Below are positions 8,714-16,922 of a stretch of DNA of 64,000 nucleotides, one piece after another; position 1 is the first letter of the stretch; the number at the start of each line of letters is the position of its first letter. This DNA comes from JAUZRW01 sp034437755 (GTDB lineage: Bacteria; Chloroflexota; Anaerolineae; Aggregatilineales; Phototrophicaceae). The stretch covers positions 1 to 64,000 of the forward strand of contig DAOTTV010000061.1 in assembly GCA_034437755.1 (NCBI GenBank), given 5' to 3'. The position numbers and the translations under genes were made by a program. The notes under the pieces were generated by a model. The model did not search any database. It saw nothing but the letters and a program-made list of their open reading frames with translations, and was not told the origin of the DNA.

Positions 8714-8737
8714 GTGGATATTACAGTTGGTTGCCAT
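8648..8737 (-). CDS. Aromatic-rich leader peptide of the aro operon
   Basis: A 29-codon frame from ATG at 8737 to TAG at 8648. Residues 10-17 read YSFYYFYF, so seven of eight codons are Tyr or Phe (TAC, TTT, TAT, TAC, TTT, TAT, TTT). It sits about 40 bases downstream of the predicted start of transcription and upstream of a terminator. Its role would be to sense charged tRNA-Phe and tRNA-Tyr by ribosome stalling, as pheA leader peptides do. The ribosome binding site is weak (CCAGAGAAACC before ATG). No Trp codon is present, in keeping with the separate trp T-box. Confidence 0.82.
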   Translation of the reverse strand: MATNCNIHVYSFYYFYFNSRKTGVDLCCL

Positions 8738-8786
8738 TGGTTTCTCTGGTTTGTTTGATTGTTATTTGATTTTGCTTTTCATGAAA

Positions 8787-8815
8787 ACTGTAACGCACAT
8801 GCGAGCCTGTGTCAA
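8787..8815 (-). promoter_or_regulatory. Promoter of the aro operon
   Basis: TTGACA (8810-8815) and TACAGT (8787-8792) are separated by 17 bases on the minus strand, a good sigma-70 promoter. Transcription would start near 8780 and run through the aromatic leader peptide. It lies in the gap after the last TPR gene of the trp supraoperon. I see no terminator in that gap, so some read-through from the trp side is possible. Confidence 0.8.
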
Positions 8816-8881
8816 CCAATCGGCATAAATTGATGTAATCTCATACAAATCGCACAAGGAATACCCGTCGATATAGACAAG

Positions 8882-9748
8882 TTAATCCGCGCACACGCGC
8901 CAACCGCCACCTTCGCGCACCAATTGCATCTCACTCGCGAACAGGGGATCATCGACAGCACGCACAATATCATTAAAGCGCATCGACGAATCCGCCTGTG
9001 TTCCTTGCACCCGCAGACCCAGCGTGCCTGAAATCTCGACCCGTGCGCGATCATCTGTGCGCTCAAGTTGGCGATAGCCCAGCCCACTCGCATCTAGATT
9101 CAACTGTGAGAGGGCATCGCGCATCGTGCGTTCGATTGTATCGACCCGCGCTGAACTAGCTGTACAGGTCAACGTGCGGAAAGCGTCGAAGTCGCGGGTA
9201 ACGAGCGCATCGACATAACTCTGCGATGCGGCAACCGGTGTCCCATCATCGACTGCGCCGCCGAAGATCAACGACACAGCCAGCACAACCAGCCCTAAAA
9301 TACCAATAATTCCACCATAGAACAGGATCGGGCTAGCAAGCAGTTGTTGCGCCAGTGATGCAGATGGCTGTGCGGCATCCTGTGCTGGTACAGCTGGCAC
9401 CTCCGCTATCCGTGTCCCTTGTGCCTGTAACTCGGACTCTGCTTTGGCGAATAAATCATTAAGATCGCCGTCCGCGTCGCTATTATCGCCGACAGTCGGT
9501 GCTTGCAAGCGCTGTAGTAGCGCATGAGCGCCCTCATGGGTCGGATCCAGCTTGAGGATGCGCTCCAGCGTCTTGATCTTCTTCTGCTGATCGTCGATCA
9601 AGTTTGCCAGCATCCACCACGCGGTCACATTGCGCTTATCGGACTCGAGAACGGATTGAATGACGACTCCGGCTTCGCGCTTTTTGCCCGCTTGCAAGAG
9701 ATGGCGGGCTTGTTGGAGTTGCTGTTGTGCATCAGGCATAGATGTCAT
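8882..9748 (-). CDS. TPR-containing single-pass membrane protein, paralogue 1
   Basis: One of three tandem paralogues of nearly equal length (288 residues). Residues about 8-80 form two or three TPR-like helical repeats with the shared words AWWMLANLIDD and DPTHEGAHALLQRL. An acidic linker follows, then a transmembrane segment at about 145-167 (FYGGIIGILGLVVLAVSLIF). The C-terminal domain (about 175-288) should face outside. That domain has a Cys in RTLTCTASS and another in GGWRVCAD at the very end, matched in both neighbours, so a disulfide is plausible. The family is unknown to me. The ATG three codons in is an alternative start. Confidence 0.72.
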   Translation of the reverse strand: MTSMPDAQQQLQQARHLLQAGKKREAGVVIQSVLESDKRNVTAWWMLANLIDDQQKKIKTLERILKLDPTHEGAHALLQRLQAPTVGDNSDADGDLNDLFAKAESELQAQGTRIAEVPAVPAQDAAQPSASLAQQLLASPILFYGGIIGILGLVVLAVSLIFGGAVDDGTPVAASQSYVDALVTRDFDAFRTLTCTASSARVDTIERTMRDALSQLNLDASGLGYRQLERTDDRARVEISGTLGLRVQGTQADSSMRFNDIVRAVDDPLFASEMQLVREGGGWRVCAD

Positions 9749-9777
9749 CCTTACTCTGGCTACTCATCGCACGTCCG

Positions 9778-10644
9778 CTATTCCACCGGATCACAATAAA
9801 CCCACGCGCTATTTTGCACGCGCAAATCGGTTGTGGTCGATACATCGTCCAGATCACTCAAGTTGACCGGCACTGAGAAGTTATTGATCGAGATCACCAA
9901 TTCACCCGTCGTTTCGACTGTTGCCTGCCGGAACCCAAGTTCAGTCACGCGATATTCTAAGCCTGATGTATCAAAATCGATCGACGAGAGCGGGATATTC
10001 AAGCCTTCATCCTGCAAGACAGTCTCTATCTCGGACTCAAAGGCGTTAATCTGAGCGATGTAATCCTCTCGATACTCATCGCACACATTCTCACTAAGGC
10101 GATCAGCATCTCGCTGGATGACTGCCGTTGTGATGCGCTCCGCGACCACATCCGGCGGCGGGTTAGGGTTCTCGGTCAAATATAGCCAGAATGCCAGCAA
10201 CACAGCGAACGCGATTAAACCCGCAATGCCCAACAGCGAAAACGTGACGATCCGCAGGTCTTGCTCTTGCGAGCGTTTGGGTTCGGGTGCATTGGCGGGA
10301 TCATCGCGCAATTTCGACCAGTCAAGGTCGATCGGTTCATCCACACCGAAAGCATCCGAGGCCATGATTTCCTGCGTCGTACGCATATCAGCAGACCCGC
10401 GCTCAGGGCGTAATTCCTGTAGTTTTTTGCGCGCTGGACGATGATTGGGGTTAATTTCCAGCACTTTTTCGACACACTTCAGCGCCTTATCACGATCTTC
10501 GAGCAGGTTTGCCATCATCCACCATGCGTCGATATTATTCGGGTCTTGCTTCAGCACCGCACGGACAACCCGTCCGGCTTCTTGTCGCTTGCCCTCTTTT
10601 GCAAGCGTGATCGCCTGTTTCAATAAGGGTTTTGCGTTTGACAT
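9778..10644 (-). CDS. TPR-containing single-pass membrane protein, paralogue 2
   Basis: The 288-residue middle copy of the tandem trio. Its N-terminal TPR region has KEGKRQEAGRVVRAVLKQD, AWWMMANLLEDRDKALKC and NPNHRPARKKLQEL. A linker shares LDWSKLRDDPANAPEPKRS with paralogue 3. The membrane segment is LLGIAGLIAFAVLLAFWLYL at about residues 137-156. The outer domain contains NVCDEYRED and ends AWVYCDPVE, keeping the two-Cys pattern. It resembles paralogue 3 more than paralogue 1. It starts 12 bases after paralogue 3 ends. Function is unknown. Confidence 0.72.
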   Translation of the reverse strand: MSNAKPLLKQAITLAKEGKRQEAGRVVRAVLKQDPNNIDAWWMMANLLEDRDKALKCVEKVLEINPNHRPARKKLQELRPERGSADMRTTQEIMASDAFGVDEPIDLDWSKLRDDPANAPEPKRSQEQDLRIVTFSLLGIAGLIAFAVLLAFWLYLTENPNPPPDVVAERITTAVIQRDADRLSENVCDEYREDYIAQINAFESEIETVLQDEGLNIPLSSIDFDTSGLEYRVTELGFRQATVETTGELVISINNFSVPVNLSDLDDVSTTTDLRVQNSAWVYCDPVE

Positions 10645-10656
10645 ACGTCACCGTCC

Positions 10657-11517
10657 TCACTGTTCCGATAAGAGTGGGTCACAGTAAACCCACTGATTCC
10701 CTTCTACGATCAAGGTCATTTCTGGCGGTAGGTCGCTATCACGAACAGAGAAGGTCTGGGCAAAATCGCCAATGTAAAATTCGTAGTCCCCTGTGGCGCG
10801 CACAGTCGCCCGCCGGATACCGCGATCGATCACCTCAAAGGTCAGATCACTAGCTTCGACGCGCAATCCCAGCGCATCAGAATCCTGCCCGAACTGATTG
10901 CGTAACTCGTCATCAACACGCGCTTGCAGGGTACGCAAGGCCTCGCGGTTATCCTCACGATAGCGATCACAGGTGCGCTCGGCGACGATGCCGGAATTAA
11001 ACTGCCCGACAGCGACGAAAAACACCCGCGCAACGTCTTCCGGCGGTGGGTCGGGCGATGCGCCTAGATAAAATACCGCCGCGATGAGAGCAATCGAAAA
11101 CAAGCCAATAACCACCAGCGCGACTGTCGCGATGCGCGTCTCTTGCTTCTCTGTTCGGCGCGAAATTGTCGGGTTCGCGGGATCGTCGCGCAACTTCGAC
11201 CAATCGTAATTCATCAAGGTCTCGTGGATATTCGTATCCGCGCCTAGCGTCTCTGTTACGCCAGATTGCCCGAGGCGCTGACGCAGGTCTGCCACTTTTT
11301 TCTGCGCGCCCTGATGATCGGGCTTCAATTGTAACACTTTCTCCGCACATTTCAGGGCTTTGTAATCGTCCTCTAGCAGATTAGCGATCATCCACCACGC
11401 ATCGACGTTGGTCTTATCGACGCGCAAGATATCGCGCACGGTGCGCCCGGCTTCTTGCCGGTTGCCCGCTTTCACCAGTTGGACAGCCTGTTTCAGTTGT
11501 TGGTCAGTCTGCGCCAT
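10657..11517 (-). CDS. TPR-containing single-pass membrane protein, paralogue 3
   Basis: The first-transcribed copy of the trio (286 residues), 53 bases after trpA. It has TPR-like helices (NRQEAGRTVRDILRVD, AWWMIANLLEDDYKALKC), the LRDDPANPTISRR linker and a membrane segment VALVVIGLFSIALIAAVFYL at about residues 132-151. The outer domain has RTCDRYREDN and ends QWVYCDPLLSEQ. The gap before it contains TATAAT on the minus strand without a convincing -35, so a weak internal promoter is possible. I do not recognise a named family. TPR inside and a compact disulfide domain outside suggest a membrane scaffold or sensor. Confidence 0.72.
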   Translation of the reverse strand: MAQTDQQLKQAVQLVKAGNRQEAGRTVRDILRVDKTNVDAWWMIANLLEDDYKALKCAEKVLQLKPDHQGAQKKVADLRQRLGQSGVTETLGADTNIHETLMNYDWSKLRDDPANPTISRRTEKQETRIATVALVVIGLFSIALIAAVFYLGASPDPPPEDVARVFFVAVGQFNSGIVAERTCDRYREDNREALRTLQARVDDELRNQFGQDSDALGLRVEASDLTFEVIDRGIRRATVRATGDYEFYIGDFAQTFSVRDSDLPPEMTLIVEGNQWVYCDPLLSEQ

Positions 11518-11570
11518 GATGCATCCTCAAAATGCTGATATCGCTATTCCTGACCTTATTATAGCGCGAA

Positions 11571-12371
11571 TTATGTGGCTTGCCGTAGGGATTCGGCTAA
11601 ATTTTGAATGCTATTTGTCCCTTCTTTGCCGGCTTTCACCAGCGCACTGCCGACAATAAAACCATTCACTAACCCGTGTAACTGCTGAACGTGCGCCGGC
11701 GTGCTGATGCCGAAGCCCAGCACAAGCGGCTTCTCTGTCTTAGCGCGGATACGCGCGATGAAATCGCGCAGGTCAGCCGGGAGTTCCGTGCGTGCGCCCG
11801 TGATGCCCGTCAACGACACGACGTAGATAAAGCCGGTCGCATTGGCGGCAGTCAATTCGATGCGCTTGTCATTGCTAGTCGGCGCGAGGAAAAAGACCAG
11901 TGCCATATTCTCGCGCTGGCACGCTTCGGCGAACAGGTGCGCTTCTTCTGGCGGCAGATCGGGGATGATTAAGCCATCGGCACCCGCTTGTCGGGCATCG
12001 CGGACAAATTCGTCAATCCCGTATGCCATCAGCGGATTAGCGTAGCTCATCATCATCATCGGTTGGTCTACACCGCGCTCGCGTACAGTCTGCACAGCTT
12101 GCAGGCAGGTTGCTACAGTCGTGCCGTTCTTCAGCGCGATCTGTGTCGCTTCTTGAATGGTCGCACCATCGGCAATTGGATCGCTGAACGGCACGCCGAT
12201 CTCGAAGCCATCGACACCGACATCGGCCATTGCCATGATCGCATCGATCGATGATTCGTAATCGGGATAGCCGACAGGGAAATACGGTAAGAAGGCGGCG
12301 CGGTCTTCGCTTGCGGTGCGCTCGAACATGGCATGGATCGCGTCTAAGCCTTGTTGTGATCGTTGAGTCAT
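11571..12371 (-). CDS. trpA: Tryptophan synthase alpha chain
   Basis: Cleaves indole-3-glycerol phosphate to indole, which is channelled to TrpB. The 266 residues carry FLPYFPVGYPD (about 23-33), the catalytic Glu and Asp in GFEIGVPFSDPIADG (about 54-68), GLIIPDLPPEEA (about 132-143), SLTGITGAR (about 188-196) and VLGFGISTP. It is separated from trpB by two alpha/beta hydrolase genes, an unusual break of the normally adjacent trpB-trpA pair. Confidence 0.95.
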   Translation of the reverse strand: MTQRSQQGLDAIHAMFERTASEDRAAFLPYFPVGYPDYESSIDAIMAMADVGVDGFEIGVPFSDPIADGATIQEATQIALKNGTTVATCLQAVQTVRERGVDQPMMMMSYANPLMAYGIDEFVRDARQAGADGLIIPDLPPEEAHLFAEACQRENMALVFFLAPTSNDKRIELTAANATGFIYVVSLTGITGARTELPADLRDFIARIRAKTEKPLVLGFGISTPAHVQQLHGLVNGFIVGSALVKAGKEGTNSIQNLAESLRQAT

Positions 12372-12447
12372 AATGGTCTATTGCCTATCTATTCTGAGTG
12401 AGATGGTCAGGTAATCATGCGGGACAACGTATAGCCGCGCGCAGATG

Positions 12448-13326
12448 CTAATCGTGTTCGGTCGTGATCAAACTCTGGATGATCGCTTGCCAATGCGTGA
12501 AAATGCTGAAGTGCCCGCCCTCGTCTAAAAAGTGACCAATCGTCTGTGGGATGTGCTTTTCCAGATAACGTCCCATCGGCTGGGGCACGAGCGTATCGTC
12601 TTGCCAATACCATAGGTGGACGGGAACCTTGATCGCGCTGAGATCGAAGCCCCAAGACGAGACGAGAATCTTTGCCTCACGCACGATGCCGTCAACGCCG
12701 TTGCGCGTCGCTTCAGGACGATAGCCCTTAACTTGCTCGCGGAATTCAGGCTGGGCGAGCAGGTTACCGTCGGCATCCGAGAGATACGTCAGCGATTGTT
12801 GCATCGCTTTCTCAGGATCATTGATGGCCGACTTGGTCTGCATCCATAGCAGTGGCTTTAACACCCACGAGGGCCATGCCGCCATCTTGTAGGCGGTCGT
12901 ATACGTATCGTTGACTCCTTCGTAGGGGGTCTCACGATCGAAGGGGGCGGCACCGCTGACAATCGCCGCCGCCTGCACACGATCAGGCAAAGCGTAAGCT
13001 GTCGCCGCGGTGTAAGGCCCACCGGCAGAAACACCCATCACGTAAAACGTCTCAATATCGAGCGCATCGACTAATTGCTGGATGTCGTCGGGCATCATCA
13101 GCAACTCGCGATTTTCTTGATAGCTCGATAAACCATAGCCGGGGCGATCAGGCGTGATGATACGCACGCCTAATGATTCTGTCAGGCTCGCATCGGGGTG
13201 GCGCATCAAGCGCGATCCGGGATTACCGTGAAAGAAGATGATCGGCGTGCCAGATAAGTCGCCATGTTCGGTATAGGCGAGTGTACGCCCGTCCGCTAGT
13301 GTGATTGTTTGGTCGGTGATGCTCAT
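12448..13326 (-). CDS. Alpha/beta hydrolase
   Basis: A 292-residue hydrolase with the oxyanion HGNPGSR motif (about residues 34-40) and the nucleophile elbow GVSAGG (about 98-103). A likely catalytic Asp lies in YWQDDTLVPQ and the terminal His in DEGGHFSIF. It lacks a signal peptide, so it should be cytoplasmic. The family includes esterases, haloperoxidase-like enzymes and prolyl aminopeptidase-like proteins, and the substrate cannot be read from sequence. It sits inside the trp supraoperon between trpB and trpA and probably rides on the same transcript. Confidence 0.85.
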   Translation of the reverse strand: MSITDQTITLADGRTLAYTEHGDLSGTPIIFFHGNPGSRLMRHPDASLTESLGVRIITPDRPGYGLSSYQENRELLMMPDDIQQLVDALDIETFYVMGVSAGGPYTAATAYALPDRVQAAAIVSGAAPFDRETPYEGVNDTYTTAYKMAAWPSWVLKPLLWMQTKSAINDPEKAMQQSLTYLSDADGNLLAQPEFREQVKGYRPEATRNGVDGIVREAKILVSSWGFDLSAIKVPVHLWYWQDDTLVPQPMGRYLEKHIPQTIGHFLDEGGHFSIFTHWQAIIQSLITTEHD

Positions 13327-13378
13327 CAGGTCTCCCTCATTTTCATAGTGTGGTCACAAGTGATATGCTGTATTTCAT

Positions 13379-14329
13379 TCAACAACAACCACGCGCCTCA
13401 TTTTTATGCGTGCTATTGTCGATCATCTCGCGCACAGACTCAACCACAATATCCGGATCCGCTAGTGCGAGATAATGACTATAACGCTCGCTGATTTTGT
13501 GACGAGCATCGGGCGCGAGCGCGAGCAAGCGCGTCTGATAGTCGGCCCATTTCTGATCGTCGGTGCTGTCATCGTCTATCTTCCGCGAGATGACCGTCAG
13601 CGGGACATCGACCGTTTCGGGCAAATCGACCCCGTTGAACATCTCGCGTGCTTCCCGAATGACGTTATCGCTATCGAGCAACATGAACTTGAGATACTTG
13701 GTCTTCGCCATCTCTGGCAGATAATCCGCACGGTGCATCATACGCGGGAAGACCAGCCGCATCAACCCGACCCGCTTGAAGCGGGCGACCCCCTTGAGGC
13801 GCTCTAATTCGGCGGCGGTATCCTGCTCGATGATCGCATCAGGATGTGAGGAATCGACCAGTATCAAGCCTACGACTTGATCGGGATAGGTCGCCAGAAA
13901 TTGGCGCATGTAAATCCCGCCGAAGCTGTGCCCGACCAAGATAAACGGCGGCGATACATCCGCACGTTGTAAGAGTGTGTGCAGGTCGGCGACGATTGCC
14001 TCAGGTGTGCGCGGGTCATCGCCCGCGTCGCTCCAGCCATAGCCCGCCCGATCATAGGCGACCACGCGCGCAAATTGAGCAATGCGCGGTTGCACCAACT
14101 GCCAATCGAGCGAATTTGTCCCCACGCCCGCTTCAAGGACGATGGTCGGCTGTGTGATCGGCGCATCCCCCATGATATGCACATGGAGATGATGCCCGTT
14201 GACCGCGATACGGTCGCCAGCCGGGTCACGGTAACGCTGGCGGTCGAGCATGGCACTCGCCCACTCGTACAGCGCCCCCATGATCGGTATCGCGACAATA
14301 ACCAGAAGCAAAAGTTGCCACCAAGCCAT
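13379..14329 (-). CDS. Membrane-anchored alpha/beta hydrolase
   Basis: A 316-residue hydrolase starting with a hydrophobic helix (about residues 3-20, LLLLVIVAIPIMGALYEW) that should anchor it in the membrane. The core shows LEAGVGTNSLDW, YDRAGYGWSD (about 93-102), the nucleophile elbow GHSFGG and a following LVDSSHPD. A candidate catalytic His is in ERYSHYLALADPD near the C-terminus. Its ATG uses the last A of the trpB stop codon (TGATG), so it is translationally coupled to trpB. It is only loosely similar to its neighbour. The substrate is unknown. Confidence 0.84.
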   Translation of the reverse strand: MAWWQLLLLVIVAIPIMGALYEWASAMLDRQRYRDPAGDRIAVNGHHLHVHIMGDAPITQPTIVLEAGVGTNSLDWQLVQPRIAQFARVVAYDRAGYGWSDAGDDPRTPEAIVADLHTLLQRADVSPPFILVGHSFGGIYMRQFLATYPDQVVGLILVDSSHPDAIIEQDTAAELERLKGVARFKRVGLMRLVFPRMMHRADYLPEMAKTKYLKFMLLDSDNVIREAREMFNGVDLPETVDVPLTVISRKIDDDSTDDQKWADYQTRLLALAPDARHKISERYSHYLALADPDIVVESVREMIDNSTHKNEARGCC

Positions 14330-15561
14330 CAGAGATCATCACCTAGCACGTTAATCACTGTATCAAGGTCTTTATCACCGCGACCGGACATATTGATGAG
14401 AATCACGCTGTCTTTTGGCATCGTCGGCGCACGCTTGATGACTTCGGCAACGGCGTGGGCACTCTCTAAGGCGGGGATGATGCCTTCGAGTTCGCTCAAC
14501 AGGCGGAAGGCATCCATCGTCTCGTCATCGGTCGCGGCGGTATAAAACGCCCGTTCCAGCGAGCGCAGGTAGGCATGTTCGGGTCCCACAGACGGATAAT
14601 CCAGACCGGCACTGATGCTGTGGGTCTCCATCACCTGTCCGTCCTGATTTTGCATGACGAAGGATTTTGTCCCGTGCAGGATGCCCAGACGTGAGATATT
14701 GGGATCGCTGAAGCGTGAGGCGTGCTTATCGGTCTGTGTGCCGTGTCCGCCGGCTTCGACCCCGATCAGGTCAATGTTTTCATCATCGCGGAAAGCGTGG
14801 AAGATACCAATGGCGTTACTGCCGCCCCCGACACAGGCGATGATCGTATCCGGCAGGCGACCCGCCATCACCTGAATTTGCTCACGTGCCTCAGTGCCGA
14901 TCACGCTCTGGAAATCGCGCACCATCATCGGGTAAGGGTGCGGCCCGAGTGCTGATCCTAGCAGATAAAACGTGTCGTTGACGTTCGTCACCCAATCGCG
15001 CATCGCTTCGTTGATGGCATCTTTCAGCGTGCGACTGCCCGAGTTCACCGGCGCGACGGTCGTCCCCATCAACCGCATCCGAAAGACGTTCGGTTGTTGA
15101 CGCGCCATATCGACCTCACCCATGTAGACGATGCACTCTAAACCGAGCATAGCGCTAGCGGTCGCGGTCGCCACCCCGTGCTGGCCAGCACCCGTCTCGG
15201 CAATGATACGATGCTTACCCATGCGATTGGCTAAGAGCGCCTGCCCTAGCGCGTTGTTGATCTTGTGTGCGCCGGTGTGCGCTAAGTCCTCGCGTTTCAG
15301 ATAAATTTGTGCGCCGCCGAGATATTCGCTCAGGCGTTTGGCATAGCTGACGGGCGTCGGACGACCGGTGTACGTCTTTTGCAGGTGCGCGAGCTCAGCA
15401 TGGAAGGCTGGATCAGCAAGTGCATCACGATAAGCGGCTTCCAGTTCATCAAGCGCGGGGATGATCGTCTCCGGGACGAAGCGCCCGCCGAAATCGCCAT
15501 AGTAGCCCCGTTCGTTGGGGACGTTGGTCACGTTAGTTTTGATGTATGCGTTATCAGTCAT
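14329..15561 (-). CDS. trpB: Tryptophan synthase beta chain
   Basis: Condenses indole with serine to tryptophan using PLP. I chose the ATG at 15561 (MTDNAYIKTNVTNVPNERG), preceded by AAGAGG. An upstream in-frame start would add 34 unlike residues and overlap the NUDIX gene. Signatures are YYGDFGGRFVPE (about 20-31), the PLP-lysine motif REDLAHTGAHKINNALGQ (about 89-106), ETGAGQHGVATA (about 119-130) and CVGGGSNAIG (about 239-248). Length (410 residues) fits the TrpB1 form that pairs with TrpA. Confidence 0.96.
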   Translation of the reverse strand: MTDNAYIKTNVTNVPNERGYYGDFGGRFVPETIIPALDELEAAYRDALADPAFHAELAHLQKTYTGRPTPVSYAKRLSEYLGGAQIYLKREDLAHTGAHKINNALGQALLANRMGKHRIIAETGAGQHGVATATASAMLGLECIVYMGEVDMARQQPNVFRMRLMGTTVAPVNSGSRTLKDAINEAMRDWVTNVNDTFYLLGSALGPHPYPMMVRDFQSVIGTEAREQIQVMAGRLPDTIIACVGGGSNAIGIFHAFRDDENIDLIGVEAGGHGTQTDKHASRFSDPNISRLGILHGTKSFVMQNQDGQVMETHSISAGLDYPSVGPEHAYLRSLERAFYTAATDDETMDAFRLLSELEGIIPALESAHAVAEVIKRAPTMPKDSVILINMSGRGDKDLDTVINVLGDDL

Positions 15562-15637
15562 TACAGTAAATCCTCTTGAACTCATGTGCTTGCAATAATC
15601 TATCGTGTTCGGTAGTGCTGGATAGCGCATCGCGTCT

Positions 15638-16264
15638 TCATACCAAGAGCGGACGCGCACCATCCAGACAACGATGTGCCAACAACAGCACCTTATAAAA
15701 GTAGTGATCGAGCGTCGGGATAAAATCCTCGCGGCTCACCGTCACAGTTGTTGTGCCCAGCCCAACAGCGGGCACGTTTATCGCATCGACATCTCGCCCC
15801 CATAGGCGCAGACCGTCATCAATCGGCACAGCGACCAAACCCGCGACCTCGTCGCGCTGGTAAGCATAATCGCTGAGTGCCTGCTGGTGAACACAGAAAA
15901 ACACATCCGCGACTTCACGATCGATGAGATCGCCATAACGCGCCATGCTGACGCGCCGCCCGGCGGGAATCAGTGCATCGAACGTAATCGCTACCCCCAG
16001 TTCCTCGTGTAGCTCGCGCACGCCATCGCGCACAGTCTCACCGGCGGCATAGTGCCCGGCGGCACTGACATCGAGATAATCGGGGAAGGTCGCCTTGGTC
16101 GTGGCGCGCTTTTGTAGGATTACGCCAGCCCCATGCGTCGCATCGCGGTAGATCACCCACGCATGAAAGACCCGATGCCAGTCGCCATCGCGATGCACGG
16201 CGGGACGTGGCTTTGTACCTAGATGCTGTAGCGCATCGTCATAGATGTCGAGTTGCTCAGGCAT
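15638..16264 (-). CDS. NUDIX hydrolase
   Basis: A 208-residue protein with a complete Nudix box (G at HYAAGE, REL-EELG at about residues 72-94). The N-terminal context DWHRVFHAWVIYRD resembles the isopentenyl-diphosphate isomerase/YfcD-like branch of the superfamily. The box supplies the metal-binding glutamates for pyrophosphate hydrolysis. It overlaps trpF by eight bases and precedes trpB, so it is part of the trp transcript. The substrate cannot be told, and no link to tryptophan is known to me. Confidence 0.85.
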   Translation of the reverse strand: MPEQLDIYDDALQHLGTKPRPAVHRDGDWHRVFHAWVIYRDATHGAGVILQKRATTKATFPDYLDVSAAGHYAAGETVRDGVRELHEELGVAITFDALIPAGRRVSMARYGDLIDREVADVFFCVHQQALSDYAYQRDEVAGLVAVPIDDGLRLWGRDVDAINVPAVGLGTTTVTVSREDFIPTLDHYFYKVLLLAHRCLDGARPLLV

Positions 16265-16913
16265 TTTTCGCCGCCGTGATGAACGCGGTCACTTTGTCGA
16301 TGTCTTTGATACCAGCAGTATCCGTCTCGACTCCGCTGGCGACATCGACCCCCCACGGACGAATCGCACGCACACGCGCTGTGACGTTATCCGGCGTTAA
16401 GCCACCGGCAAGCATCAAGCGCGGGACGTATGCTTTGACTGCGGTTGCAACATCGACGCTGGCTTGCTCACCCGTCCCGCCGTAGAGATTAGGGTGATAG
16501 GCATCCAGCAACAACGACGGTGCGCGTTCATTATCGGGCATATGCGCGCTGAAGTACCTGGCATCGTCCAGCGCCATCGCTTGATTCATCGGGCGGATCG
16601 CTTTGTAAGCCGTACCGCGCAGGGCGACTAGCATCTGTTCGGTTTCGTCACCGCTCAACTGTGCAAAATCCAAGCCGACTTGATTACACAAACCAGATAT
16701 ATCATCGACAGTCGCGTTGACGAAGACCCCGACCAGCACTGGGCAATCATCGCCATAGCTTGCTCGTAATTGCCCACACAGGTCAGTCGCTTGTGTCGGG
16801 TCGATATAACGTGGACTTTGCTTGTAGAAGTTGAACCCCAGCAGATCAGCACCGGCATCGACGATCGCTTTTGCATTATCGATTGTTGTTATCCCACAGA
16901 TTTTGACCTTCAT
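16257..16913 (-). CDS. trpF: Phosphoribosylanthranilate isomerase
   Basis: Catalyses the Amadori rearrangement of phosphoribosylanthranilate. The 218-residue single-domain barrel starts MKVKICGITT with the catalytic Cys at about residue 6. It has LGFNFYKQSPRYI (about 25-37), an acidic LLLDAY (general acid Asp, about 135) and the phosphate site LAGGLTPDNV (about 167-176). It starts ten bases after trpC ends and overlaps the NUDIX gene by eight bases. Confidence 0.94.
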   Translation of the reverse strand: MKVKICGITTIDNAKAIVDAGADLLGFNFYKQSPRYIDPTQATDLCGQLRASYGDDCPVLVGVFVNATVDDISGLCNQVGLDFAQLSGDETEQMLVALRGTAYKAIRPMNQAMALDDARYFSAHMPDNERAPSLLLDAYHPNLYGGTGEQASVDVATAVKAYVPRLMLAGGLTPDNVTARVRAIRPWGVDVASGVETDTAGIKDIDKVTAFITAAKNA

Positions 16914-16922
16914 CGCTTGTCG

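Noticed and set aside
8762..8782. Short frame ATG-AAA-AGC-AAA-ATC-AAA-TAA before the aromatic leader peptide
   Set aside because: Its ATG falls at the predicted start of transcription, leaving no room for a ribosome binding site.
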